From contig NZ_CP069127.1 of assembly GCF_016811915.1 (NCBI RefSeq), positions 2,889,001-2,953,000 of the forward strand: a DNA stretch of 64,000 nt, given 5' to 3'. The position numbers were made by a program, and so were the translations under genes. Positions within the stretch are counted from its first letter, which is position 1, and each line of letters starts with the position of its first letter. Source of the stretch: Brevibacillus choshinensis (lineage in GTDB: Bacteria > Bacillota > Bacilli > Brevibacillales > Brevibacillaceae). The notes below the pieces were generated by a model. It was not told the DNA's origin and did not search any database. It was given only the letters and a program-made list of their open reading frames with translations. This document shows, one piece after another, positions 50,950 to 59,392 of this stretch.

Positions 50950-51686
50950 GGAAGAACATTTTAATCATTGGAGCGACATCAGGCATCGCCAAGTCGATCG
51001 CTTATCAATATGCCAAACAAAACCATTCATTGATTTTAGCGGGGCGCGACCACGGAGAAATGGAGAGGCTCGCGTCCGACATCCGGATTCGCCACCGGGT
51101 TCCAGTCTGTGTAAAAAAATACCACGCGGAAGCCTATGATGAACACTCCGGTTTCTTTGCATCTTGTCTGGAGGAGCCCGGCATGCTTGGCGGCATGATT
51201 TTGGCCTATGGGTATATGGAAGATCATCAATCCGCCCAGGCTGATTTCAGATTGGCCAAACAAATCATTGAGGTGAACTTTCTTTCCTGTGTGTCTATAT
51301 TGGAGACAGCTGCCCGCTATTTTGAACAGGAGCGGAGCGGCTTCATCGCTGTCATTTCCTCTGTAGCCGGGGACCGTGGCAGACAAAGCAATTATATTTA
51401 CGGTTCGTCGAAAGGTGCATTATCCGTGTACCTACAGGGATTGAGGAGCAGGTTGTTTGCTTCGGGTGTGCATGTGGTGACAATCAAGCCAGGGTTTGTG
51501 GATACACAAATGACCTATGGCTTGAAGGGTCTTTTCCTATTGGCTAAGCCTCAAGATGCGGCAAAAAAGATATGCTTGGCCATTCAAAAGGGGCAGGAGA
51601 TTGTCTATGTGCCAGGTTTTTGGGCATTCATCATGATGATCATCAAAGTGATGCCGGAGCGGTTCTTCAAACGCTTGAAACTTTGA
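50946..51686 (+). CDS. dprE2: DprE2-like short-chain reductase (polyprenylphosphoryl-2-keto-ribose reductase)
   Basis: A 246-residue SDR coupled to the dprE1-like gene through ATGA. It has NILIIGATSGIAKSIA at the N-terminus, the catalytic YGSSKGALSVYLQGLRSRL and the DprE2-like C-terminus KPGFVDTQMTYGLKG, then IVYVPGFWAFIMMIIKVMPE. In mycobacteria DprE2 reduces the keto intermediate to decaprenylphosphoryl arabinose, so the pair inverts C2 of the ribose. The position beside a DprE1-like and a DPPR synthase-like gene makes the same role here very likely. Confidence 0.85.
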   Translation: MRKNILIIGATSGIAKSIAYQYAKQNHSLILAGRDHGEMERLASDIRIRHRVPVCVKKYHAEAYDEHSGFFASCLEEPGMLGGMILAYGYMEDHQSAQADFRLAKQIIEVNFLSCVSILETAARYFEQERSGFIAVISSVAGDRGRQSNYIYGSSKGALSVYLQGLRSRLFASGVHVVTIKPGFVDTQMTYGLKGLFLLAKPQDAAKKICLAIQKGQEIVYVPGFWAFIMMIIKVMPERFFKRLKL

Positions 51687-51746
51687 ATAAACAGACCGTG
51701 TAAGGCCTGTATCCATTCAAACTAGAAATCGACGAGGGGGGCCATA

Positions 51747-53369
51747 ATGGTGAATAAGCAGCTGCGATTTACCCATTTAAAGCCGACACTTCGATGGCTT
51801 TCTAACGATTGGGTCATTAGCTTTATCCTGTTTCTTTTCGCTTTCATCATCCGTATTCCTTACTTGTATGATGTTCCCCGATTCATCGATGAGTGGAGAG
51901 AGATTGGGCTGGCTGCCCAAATCGCAAGGGGACAGGCTTGGCCCCTGCACAATACGTCCCACGATATTGGCCCGTTTCATAATTATGTCTTGGCAGGACT
52001 GTTTACGCTATTTGGATTTGATGTGTACATACCCAGGTTATATGTAACGGTCACCAGCGCAGCTACCGTAGTGGTTACTTTTTGGCTTGGCAGACATTGG
52101 GCGGGAAGGATAACGGCTGTTTTCGCCGCATTGCTATTGGCGACGAACAGTATGCACATCCTGATTACGCATATGGCTTGGTCGAATGATACCACCCCAT
52201 TTTTCGTAGGGTTGGCCGTGCTGGTATCTCTCAAGGCCATGGATCAAGAGAGACGCTCATTATGGGCTTTGGCTGGGTTGGCATGGGCGATCGCCCTGCA
52301 GACTCACCCATCCGTTATCGCTGCTTTACTCGGAGTCGTTTTCTACTTCGCCCGCCAGCTTGGCTGGGGAGCTTTTTACCGGGACGCCCGCCTTCGAATA
52401 GGGATTGCTGTATTAATAGTGGGATACAGCAACATGATTATTCATAATTTTATCAAACCGTTAGATTCCGTTCTTTGGGTAAAGCGAAAGGGCTACGCGC
52501 TGAATCAGGAGTGGTCGATTCAAGGTTATTTTCAAAACATGCTGGAGATGGGCAGTGAATTGATTCACTCTTTAGCTAGTGCCTTCCCTGATGGAAAAGG
52601 GTGGTTGCACGGCATAAGTTCATTTCTTATGCTGTTCTTTATCATCGGATTGTTGGACGGGTTTCGCCGGCTATGCCGTTTCCGTAACGGATCTTTTGTA
52701 GTAGCGATTGTTATTTCCAGTTTCCTGGTGATTCCTATATTAAACGATCAATATAAATTTTATATATGGACAAGATATATCGCTTATCTATTTCCTCTTT
52801 GCTTTGTCACCGTAGCCATAGGATTTCAAGGATGGATACGGTATTTGGCGGACAGGGACCAGACTCGGCAGCTCAGATCAGGCCTGGCCGTAGCATGGGT
52901 CTTACTCCTCATTCTGCCGCTGCATCACTTTTACCAGTATGCCGAGACATATATTCAATCCGGAGTGGATAACTCCGCCGAATTTTTTACGGTACAAACC
53001 CTGCAGCCCAGACTCACCAAAGACTCGATCATCGTCGTTGACAAGCAGGCAAAGCAGGCCGAAGCGGTCAGCAAAATGCTGAGAGTGAAGGGGTTCAGAA
53101 GCCCTTTGGAGGGAGTAGATCCGAACGAGGTTCGAGAAGTTCAAGCTGTTCCATCGAACGGGGGAGAAGGGATAGATGCGACCTACTACAGTAGATGGAA
53201 AAAGGCGTTAGCCCTGCACAAGGATCATACCTGGTATGTTCTGTCACTGGAAAATAAGGACAAATTAACGTCTCTATTTGGCATCACCTGGACAAAAGGG
53301 GAAGTGATTCGGGGCGGAAGCGGAAAACAGATATATTTTGTAGGCAGAATTTCTTCCTATGAATATTGA
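51747..53369 (+). CDS. GT-C-fold membrane glycosyltransferase (GT39/ArnT-like)
   Basis: A 540-residue membrane protein. About 11-12 helices fill residues 24-410, and an extracytoplasmic domain follows from about 420. The first outer loop has the acidic motif RFIDEWREIG (Asp48, Glu49), as in GT-C enzymes that use polyprenyl-phosphate sugars. It follows the dprE1/dprE2-like genes by 60 bp, so a polyprenylphosphoryl pentose is the likely donor. The mycobacterial Emb proteins and Pseudomonas TfpW are precedents for GT-C enzymes using arabinofuranose donors. The acceptor is unknown. Confidence 0.8.
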   Translation: MVNKQLRFTHLKPTLRWLSNDWVISFILFLFAFIIRIPYLYDVPRFIDEWREIGLAAQIARGQAWPLHNTSHDIGPFHNYVLAGLFTLFGFDVYIPRLYVTVTSAATVVVTFWLGRHWAGRITAVFAALLLATNSMHILITHMAWSNDTTPFFVGLAVLVSLKAMDQERRSLWALAGLAWAIALQTHPSVIAALLGVVFYFARQLGWGAFYRDARLRIGIAVLIVGYSNMIIHNFIKPLDSVLWVKRKGYALNQEWSIQGYFQNMLEMGSELIHSLASAFPDGKGWLHGISSFLMLFFIIGLLDGFRRLCRFRNGSFVVAIVISSFLVIPILNDQYKFYIWTRYIAYLFPLCFVTVAIGFQGWIRYLADRDQTRQLRSGLAVAWVLLLILPLHHFYQYAETYIQSGVDNSAEFFTVQTLQPRLTKDSIIVVDKQAKQAEAVSKMLRVKGFRSPLEGVDPNEVREVQAVPSNGGEGIDATYYSRWKKALALHKDHTWYVLSLENKDKLTSLFGITWTKGEVIRGGSGKQIYFVGRISSYEY

Positions 53370-53382
53370 ACTTTAAAGAATC

Positions 53383-53418
53383 AACCATACATTCACTTAC
53401 ATGTATGGTTATTTCCAT
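53383..53418 (+). terminator. Hairpin between the GT-C and LTA-synthase-like genes
   Basis: AACCATAC (53383-53390) pairs with GTATGGTT (53403-53410), followed by ATTTCCATTT. A weak T-run suggests partial termination, with the last gene at lower level or from its own promoter. Confidence 0.5.
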
Positions 53419-53486
53419 TTACTTGCTCTTATCAGTATTACCTTTTGAGGAATAATGAGAGTAAGGAAATGCGGGAGGCATTGCAG

Positions 53487-55274
53487 ATGCGCGTTTTATT
53501 AAAAGACGATTTCTTCGTCTTTTCTCAGTTATGTGGGATTATGCTCAAATCCGTTTTCTTTGTTTACTTAGCCACCGATATGGCTTACTCGTTAACTCCT
53601 TTTCATCTGGCAGATGTACTCAAATCCTTGCCATTATACATATCTATCTACTTAACTCTCCTGTCGTTCGTTTATTTGGCCAAGCGCAAGGTTTACATCG
53701 CTCTCATCTTGAATTTCATCGTAAGCTTCATACTCTTGATGGATTTCGTGTATCTTAGAGCTTTCGGGGTTCCAACTTCATTATTCTCTCTGCCTATGAT
53801 TGAGTTTTTAGGGGATGTCGGGGATTCGGCGTTTGATCTTTTCCATATGCTCGATTTTCTTTTCTTTGCAGATGTGATCCTTTGGTCTTCGCTGCTTTTA
53901 TTTTTTCGTAAATCTTATTCAAAAACAGCTATTCAGGGATGGAAATTTATCTCCTGTATGACTTTTGCGGTTGTAACCGGTTATGTAGCTTATCCCGAAG
54001 GATTAGTGCAGAAAATGCTGAGCATCAAACACCGGCCCATTTTTGCCATACAGAAAGTCACCCCCATTGGTTACCATTTGTTCGATTCCTATGAGTTTAT
54101 GCGATCTTCTCACGCGATCTCATTATCAGATCATGACAGAAAAAAGGTGCGTCAGTGGTTCGACAGGAATAAGAAAATCAATAAGCAACAGTCTACAGAC
54201 GAGCAGCTGCACAAAGGGATCTTTCAAGGCAAAAATGTAGTTTTCATTCATTTTGAGTCCTTGGAAAGCAGCGTCATCGGCCAACGCATTCATGGTCAAG
54301 AAATCACTCCCGAATTAAATAAACTGCTTTCCCATAGCTTTTATTTCCCTAAAATCAAGGAACAAGTTGGGGAAGGAAATTCTGCGGACGCTGAATTCAT
54401 GGTATTGAATTCTCTGTATCCACTACCACAGGGGATTATCAGCTTGCGGTATCCTTCCAATAGCTACTTTGCCTTTCCAAAAGAACTGGCAGGTCACGGA
54501 TATGAGACAGCGGCTTTTGTGGGAATGAAAAAAGGGTTTATGAACATGGGCATTGTGTTGCCTAATTTCGGGTTTAAAAAAATATTTTCCTTTCCCGATA
54601 ATCAATCAGAGAAGAAAATCGGTTTAGGGATCCCGGATCAGGACATGTTCGATCAGTCCATACCCTATATCAAGAGCTTAAAAAGCCCATTCTTTGCTTA
54701 CATGATTACCCTTACAAACCATGTACCCTATAAACTGCCTCCAAACATGCAGACCCTTACTCCGCCACCCGGGATGAAAAAAGATGGTGTTGCCAGATAT
54801 CTGCAGAGTGTCCACTACGCTGATCAGGCGGTAGGTTCTTTTATAGAGGGATTAAAGAAAGAGCGATTGCTGGATCAGACAGTCCTTGTCATTTACGGTG
54901 ATCACCAGGGAGTTAACAAGTATTATGCTAGGGATGTACAAAAAAGCGGAATTTCCTGGTTGAAAAACGATAAGAATTTGCCCCTCTTGATTTACCATTC
55001 CTCCTTGAAAGGAGTAACCCTGAGCCAAATGGGGGGACAGATTGATATTCTTCCTACGGTTCACCATTTGTTGGGACTGCCAGATAATCCTCGAACTGCC
55101 TATCGTGCGGGCCGAAATCTGTTTAGTTCAGATAAAGGGTTTGCTGCACTGAGAAATGGACAGTATGTATCAGATGACGTTTCCAATACCGACATCCGAC
55201 GCCACAGACAAAAGGGGGTCGAGATCAGTGCAAAGGTCATACAGGGAAACTTGTTCCCAACCCCTGATTATTAA
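53487..55274 (+). CDS. LTA synthase-family (sulfatase-fold) membrane protein
   Basis: A 595-residue protein from the ATG at 53487, with GGGAGG eight bases upstream; a TTG 42 bases earlier is weaker. Five N-terminal helices precede an extracellular sulfatase-fold domain: VVFIHFESLESS, GEGNSADAEF, LITIT-like YMITLTNHVPY and VLVIYGDHQGV. In LtaS the nucleophile is Thr300 in GQGKTSDSEF; here Ser299 occupies that place. LtaS-type enzymes transfer glycerol phosphate from phosphatidylglycerol. With the arabinose-type donor genes upstream, decoration or synthesis of a teichoic-like polymer is inferred. Confidence 0.85.
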   Translation: MRVLLKDDFFVFSQLCGIMLKSVFFVYLATDMAYSLTPFHLADVLKSLPLYISIYLTLLSFVYLAKRKVYIALILNFIVSFILLMDFVYLRAFGVPTSLFSLPMIEFLGDVGDSAFDLFHMLDFLFFADVILWSSLLLFFRKSYSKTAIQGWKFISCMTFAVVTGYVAYPEGLVQKMLSIKHRPIFAIQKVTPIGYHLFDSYEFMRSSHAISLSDHDRKKVRQWFDRNKKINKQQSTDEQLHKGIFQGKNVVFIHFESLESSVIGQRIHGQEITPELNKLLSHSFYFPKIKEQVGEGNSADAEFMVLNSLYPLPQGIISLRYPSNSYFAFPKELAGHGYETAAFVGMKKGFMNMGIVLPNFGFKKIFSFPDNQSEKKIGLGIPDQDMFDQSIPYIKSLKSPFFAYMITLTNHVPYKLPPNMQTLTPPPGMKKDGVARYLQSVHYADQAVGSFIEGLKKERLLDQTVLVIYGDHQGVNKYYARDVQKSGISWLKNDKNLPLLIYHSSLKGVTLSQMGGQIDILPTVHHLLGLPDNPRTAYRAGRNLFSSDKGFAALRNGQYVSDDVSNTDIRRHRQKGVEISAKVIQGNLFPTPDY

Positions 55275-55365
55275 AGTTTTTTCCGAGTCGATCCATAAAA
55301 AGTGCACATTCCGACCCTAAGTTTCATCTTGAGGGCCCAAAGCGGTAGGAAGGCAAAATGGAGAA

Positions 55366-55512
55366 GTGACAGACCTGCAAGTCAAGAAAGCGAACGAGCA
55401 GCTGCAGGAGCTGGGACGCACCTTGATTACATTCAACTTCTCACGCCGTGGCGGCAAAGCGGATCATTCGCAGCTGATTCAACGGATCGTAAAACACGGT
55501 GATTTCAGGTAG
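55366..55512 (+). CDS. Possible 48-residue protein or gene remnant
   Basis: From GTG the frame gives a basic, helical peptide with VKKANEQLQELGRTLITFNF and KADHSQLIQRI, ending at TAG. The frame stays open for 36 bases upstream without a start codon and without a good binding site. A strong terminator follows 20 bp later. It may be the C-terminal remnant of a lost gene. I do not recognise it. Confidence 0.3.
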   Translation: MTDLQVKKANEQLQELGRTLITFNFSRRGGKADHSQLIQRIVKHGDFR

Positions 55513-55532
55513 CTTCCTGAATAAACGTATGA

Positions 55533-55573
55533 ACGGAGAGCTGACAAGTATCTTGTCGGAACTCCGTTTTTTT
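55533..55573 (+). terminator. Rho-independent terminator
   Basis: ACGGAG pairs with CTCCGT, with an inner GACAAG/CTTGTC stem, followed by seven T residues. It probably ends transcripts coming from the LTA-synthase-like gene. Confidence 0.8.
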
Positions 55574-55798
55574 GTGTGAGACGGATATTCGAGCTGCGAG
55601 AATCATGGATTAGTATTTACAAACGTGATGGATTCGCAATATGATGAAAAATGAGTAAATTTAGCATACTGATACAAATTTACGTAGGAGTATGCCATAC
55701 TGGTAGAGACTGAGGAGGGTTAGGCGCAAAACGGAGGGCTACTCCCATTTTGGCTAGTTTGGAACAGGCAAAATAGGGATATCATGACAATGCGGTCA

Positions 55799-55840
55799 CG
55801 AAACGGTTTCGCTTACATTGCATTTACACCAAGGTATAGT
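55799..55840 (+). promoter_or_regulatory. Promoter and palindrome of the CysJ-like gene
   Basis: CTTACA (55812-55817), a 17-bp spacer and TATAGT (55835-55840). The palindrome CGAAAC-G-GTTTCG at 55799-55811 directly abuts the -35 box, a position suited to a regulator. Confidence 0.5.
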
Positions 55841-55876
55841 TTGAAGCGACTCAATACTACTTCTTGAGGTGACATT

Positions 55877-57037
55877 ATGCAAAATACAGTGATGAATAAC
55901 GTACCAGTAACATTCTCGAGGACGAATCCATTTCCAGCGAAAGTTCTTACAAATGTAAACCTAAATGGAGAAGGATCCAAAAAAGAAACAAGGCATCTCG
56001 AGCTATCGCTAAAAGGATCGGGCTTGACCTATGCCCCAGGTGATTGCCTTGGGATCATTCCGCAAAATGATCCGGAGCTTGTCACATCCTTGATCGAGGA
56101 AATGAAATGGGACCCAGAAACAGCTGTTACGATCAATAAGCTGGGTGAAACCCTCCCTCTCAGGGAAGCCCTCACCACCTACTTCGAAATTACGTTGCTG
56201 ACCAAAAAAATGATTCAGCAAGCAGCAGAGCTGACTGACAGCGAAGCTTTGAAAAAGCTTTCGTCGGAGGAAAACATCCATCAGCTGAAAGAATACATCG
56301 ATGGTCGGGATTTGCTTGATTTGCTTCAAGATTTCGGTCCTTGGAAAGCCACTGCCCAAGAGATCGTTGCTCTATTGAGAAAAATGCCGCCACGGCTCTA
56401 TTCCATTGCAAGCAGCGTCTCGGCTCATCCGGAGGAAGTACATTTGACCATCGGCGCCGTTCGCTACACGACACACGGACGGGAACGAAAAGGCGTTTGC
56501 TCCGTTTTGTGTGCAGAACGTTTGCATGAAGGAGATACGCTGCCGGTCTTTATTCAAACCAATAAGCACTTTAATCTACCGGACTCTCCCGAGAAAGATA
56601 TCATCATGGTTGGTCCCGGGACGGGCATTGCTCCATTTCGTTCCTTCATTGAGGAGCGCAGCGTGATAAAAGCGCCAGGCAGATCATGGCTGTTCTTCGG
56701 TGATCAGCACGCATCGTGCGATTTCCTCTATCAAAACGAATTGGAAGGCTATCAAAAAGCGGGTGTTTTGACGAGAATCGAGACAGCTTTCTCACGCGAT
56801 TCGGAGGAGAAAGTCTATGTCCAGCATAAGATGCTTGAGCACAGCAAAGAGCTGTTTGAATGGCTGGAGAATGATGCCTGCTTCTATGTTTGCGGAGACA
56901 AGCAGCATATGGCCAAAGACGTCCACGACGCCTTGATCAGCGTCATTGAAAAAGAAGGACAAATGACACGTGAAGCGGCAGAAGCGTATGTAACAGAGAT
57001 GCAAGCGCAAGGACGTTACCAGCGCGATGTGTATTAA
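55877..57037 (+). CDS. CysJ-like FAD/NADPH reductase lacking the flavodoxin domain
   Basis: A 386-residue protein that matches only the C-terminal FAD/NADPH module of sulfite reductase alpha subunit: YAPGDCLGIIPQNDPELV, the FAD motif PPRLYSIASS, the GVCS motif RKGVCSVLCAERL, NADPH site VGPGTGIAPFRSF and the terminal GRYQRDVY. Full CysJ is about 600 residues with an N-terminal flavodoxin; here only about 20 unrelated residues precede the FAD domain. No cysI gene is near. It could take electrons to a separate flavodoxin-like partner. A broken LysR gene follows on the other strand. Confidence 0.85.
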   Translation: MQNTVMNNVPVTFSRTNPFPAKVLTNVNLNGEGSKKETRHLELSLKGSGLTYAPGDCLGIIPQNDPELVTSLIEEMKWDPETAVTINKLGETLPLREALTTYFEITLLTKKMIQQAAELTDSEALKKLSSEENIHQLKEYIDGRDLLDLLQDFGPWKATAQEIVALLRKMPPRLYSIASSVSAHPEEVHLTIGAVRYTTHGRERKGVCSVLCAERLHEGDTLPVFIQTNKHFNLPDSPEKDIIMVGPGTGIAPFRSFIEERSVIKAPGRSWLFFGDQHASCDFLYQNELEGYQKAGVLTRIETAFSRDSEEKVYVQHKMLEHSKELFEWLENDACFYVCGDKQHMAKDVHDALISVIEKEGQMTREAAEAYVTEMQAQGRYQRDVY

Positions 57038-57062
57038 TAGCAGCCGCTCATCGTAAAAAATG

Positions 57063-57098
57063 CAAAAATCCCGCCACGAAAATGGGGCGGGATTTTTG
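57063..57098. terminator. Bidirectional terminator after the CysJ-like gene
   Basis: CAAAAATCCCGCC (57063-57075) pairs with GGCGGGATTTTTG (57086-57098), with A and T runs built into the stem. Confidence 0.8.
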
Positions 57099-57127
57099 CT
57101 TTCATATAGGCTGCACTCCTCGTTTCA

Positions 57128-57443
57128 TCAATCTTGAAGTAACCTTCTAACAACCGTTTGCAGTAGGGTCCCCGATACGCTTTGCTTCATATTGGATATT
57201 TCTTCCTTGATCTCCCTCACGGCTGCAATGATTTTGCCCAGCGCGCTTTGCCAGCAATTCGCCCTCAGGGGTAAAATGTACGCCTTTAATGCCTCTATTT
57301 ACGATTTTCACGCCAAACTCTTCTTCAATCTGCATGAGTCGCTTCGTCAGTGCGGGCTGGGTGATGAACAGGAGTTGAGCGGTCTTGGTAATGTTCTTTT
57401 GGTTATAGAGGATGTGCAAAACCTGCCAATCGCGATCATCCAT
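57128..57443 (-). pseudogene. LysR-family regulator, frameshifted and truncated
   Basis: From the ATG at 57443 the product has a clean LysR helix-turn-helix: WQVLHILYNQKNITKTAQLL, ITQPALTKRLMQIEEEFGV and FTPEGELLAKRA. The frame then shifts at about 57230; the next frame continues correctly as KIIAAVREIKEEISNMKQSV and SGTL before unrelated codons and TGA. The whole effector domain is missing. LysR proteins such as CysL control sulfite reductase genes, so this may once have regulated the adjacent CysJ-like gene. Confidence 0.75.
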
Positions 57444-57849
57444 TCCATTCTCGCTCCTCTGTTCGCGTAGTGAATGACACAAAAAGCGCCAAGTTCGGTG
57501 GCGCTTGAGGATCGAAAGCTATCAGTTATCTACCATCTATTATACGTTGCTTCGTATTCGCTTGGAAAATAGCCATTGTTTATCGCCAGCCATAAATAAA
57601 AGAGATGGTGGACAAAAGGTATTGCGATAACAAAAAGCTATGGTCCCCAATTCTATATCCGTATTTTTATTCTCGTTTTTGCCTATCCGCGAGACCTGGA
57701 TGCTGTACCATGAAGAGTTTATGGAATTGAAGCTTGTCAAAGACTTCATTGAGTTTATGAAGGAGCTGGATTTTCAGCATTCGGACAGGCAAATACCAAA
57801 AAAAGGTCAACCCGCTACGGTTAACCTTTTCATATGTTTCAAATGTTAA
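57444..57849. other. Intergenic region with two hairpins
   Basis: About 400 bp. AAGCGCCA/TGGCGCTT near 57484-57506 and AGGTCAACC/GGTTAACCT near 57804-57826 are terminator-like on the minus strand; the second serves the MFS gene. Open frames of about 69 codons on both strands have no binding site or recognisable domain, and I do not call them. Confidence 0.5.
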
Positions 57850-59070
57850 TTACATGGTCGAGACGATTCGTTTATTCGCAGCGGCCTTGCGCTCAACCAG
57901 ATAGGAAGCGATTCCCAAAATCAGAGCAAGTCCTACGAGCACAGCACCGACCCATGGGAGGGATGTGATAGCCAGATGCGTAATGACCCATCCCCCAATG
58001 AAAGCACCAGCAGCATTTCCCAAATTTCCGGCAGAATGGCTGGAGGTAGAGGCAAGCGCTGGAGCCGACTGTGCAAGGTTCATCACGCGTACCTGCAGCC
58101 CTGGAAAGACTGCGAAGGACGCAGCTCCCCATAGAAAAATGGTCACGACGGCAGCTATGGGACTAGAAATGGTTAACGTGAACAGAGTGAGAATGATGCA
58201 AATGGCAAAATAAAGTCCCAGTATGGAAGGCATCAGCTTCCAATCGGCCAGCTTTCCGCCCACGATATTGCCGATGGTCACTCCGCAGCCGAAGAGGACG
58301 AGAATCCATGTTACATGCTGCTCTGCAAATCCGGTAACTTGCGTAAGCAGTGGCGTAATATACGTAAATACGGTGAATAGGCCTGCGTTTCCTAATGCCC
58401 CAATCAGGAGGTATAGAAGGAGCTTAGGCTTTATGAGTGCAGCGATTTGCCCCGTAATACTCCCAGAGTTTTCTTGACGAATTTGCGGGACGAAAATAAG
58501 GATGCCGATCAGTGCGATGATTCCCATGATGGCGATAGAGCCGAAGGAGGATCGCCAGCCCAAATGTTGACCGATAAAAGTCCCGAGTGGAACCCCAATA
58601 ATATTGGCAATCGTCAGACCTGCCATCATAATGGAAACGGCACTGGCGCGTTTGTCAGGCGGTACGAGATTGGAAGCGACGACAGCGCCAACTCCAAAAA
58701 ATGTCCCATGCGTCAAAGCGGTCAGCATGCGTGCCCCCATCAAAACAGCGTAGTTGGGAGCTAAAACAGAAATTCCGTTACCGAGAATAAAGAGAACCAT
58801 GAGCAGACAAAGCAGTCTCTTTTCGGGAATTCGATGGGTGAGGATGGTCATGATGGGAGCACCGACTGCTACCCCGAGAGCATACATGGTAATCAGCTGC
58901 CCCGCGGATGAGATGCTGACTTGCAAATCATCAGCAACATTAGGTAGAAGCCCCATGATGACAAATTCAGTCATTCCAATGGCAAAAGAGCCCAGTGTAA
59001 GACAAAGCAACGAGATAGAAAATGTTTCTTTCTTCGCCTGTTCCCTGGTAGTAAGGTGAGATAACTCCAT
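57850..59070 (-). CDS. MFS transporter, AraJ/NepI-like (DHA1 family)
   Basis: A 406-residue, twelve-helix carrier. The first helix GSFAIGMTEFVIMGLLPNVA is typical of the AraJ/YdhP/NepI branch; the loop 2-3 region is LTHRIPEKRLL, and ALTHGTFFGVGAVVASNLVP is in helix 4-5. Substrates in this branch include arabinose derivatives, nucleosides and drugs. GAAAGGTTG precedes the ATG. No regulator gene is adjacent. Confidence 0.87.
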   Translation of the reverse strand: MELSHLTTREQAKKETFSISLLCLTLGSFAIGMTEFVIMGLLPNVADDLQVSISSAGQLITMYALGVAVGAPIMTILTHRIPEKRLLCLLMVLFILGNGISVLAPNYAVLMGARMLTALTHGTFFGVGAVVASNLVPPDKRASAVSIMMAGLTIANIIGVPLGTFIGQHLGWRSSFGSIAIMGIIALIGILIFVPQIRQENSGSITGQIAALIKPKLLLYLLIGALGNAGLFTVFTYITPLLTQVTGFAEQHVTWILVLFGCGVTIGNIVGGKLADWKLMPSILGLYFAICIILTLFTLTISSPIAAVVTIFLWGAASFAVFPGLQVRVMNLAQSAPALASTSSHSAGNLGNAAGAFIGGWVITHLAITSLPWVGAVLVGLALILGIASYLVERKAAANKRIVSTM

Positions 59071-59392
59071 GAAGTGTTTACAACCTTTCTGCAGTGTAGA
59101 ATCCGGTTCAATGCAAGAATTGTGCCGGTCAAGAATGCCTGTTCCATATTATTAAGCTTTATTCGAGTAAAATCAAGGTATTCTTCATCACTATATAGCA
59201 AAACTGTGAATCTACTTAAGACACGCGAACGGAAGCGCCTGGGGAACGACATGAACCTGGGCGATAAAAAGGGAAGAGTTGAATCGATCATGCTCTGAAA
59301 GAAACGTGGGGAGTTTTGGAGAGGAAAAAATCCAAGCACAGGAAAAACCAGTGCAGATGCTAAAAGCGAACTGCACTGGTTTGCTTTCATGA
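59071..59392. other. Intergenic region between the MFS and M14 peptidase genes
   Basis: About 320 bp. It must contain the MFS promoter. Apart from the M14 terminator at 59341-59382 I see no gene or clear repeat. Confidence 0.5.
59341..59382 (-). terminator. Terminator of the first M14 peptidase gene
   Basis: On the minus strand AAACCAGTGCAG (59382-59371) pairs with CTGCACTGGTTT (59356-59345), followed by a T-run. Confidence 0.8.

Larger units (their letters stand above)
55275..55876. other. Intergenic region between the LTA-synthase-like and CysJ-like genes
   Basis: About 600 bp. It holds a 49-codon frame of uncertain status (55366-55512), a strong terminator (55533-55573), an inverted repeat GCATACT/AGTATGC around 55658-55691, the palindrome at 55799-55811 and a promoter at 55812-55840. 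Confidence 0.5.

Noticed and set aside
48657..55274. Reading the UbiA/DprE cluster as quinone biosynthesis
   Set aside because: The NDxxDxxxDxxHPxK-type motif with RPIA and the coupled DprE1- and DprE2-like genes fit polyprenyl-phosphate pentose synthesis. No quinone-ring genes are nearby.
55658..55691. Inverted repeat GCATACT/AGTATGC
   Set aside because: Arms are only seven bases around a 20-base AT-rich spacer, with no T-run, and it lies too far from the CysJ-like promoter to be assigned.
57540..57849. Two 69-codon frames on opposite strands between the LysR remnant and the MFS gene
   Set aside because: Neither has a ribosome binding site, a domain or a plausible protein composition. The hairpins nearby are explained as terminators.
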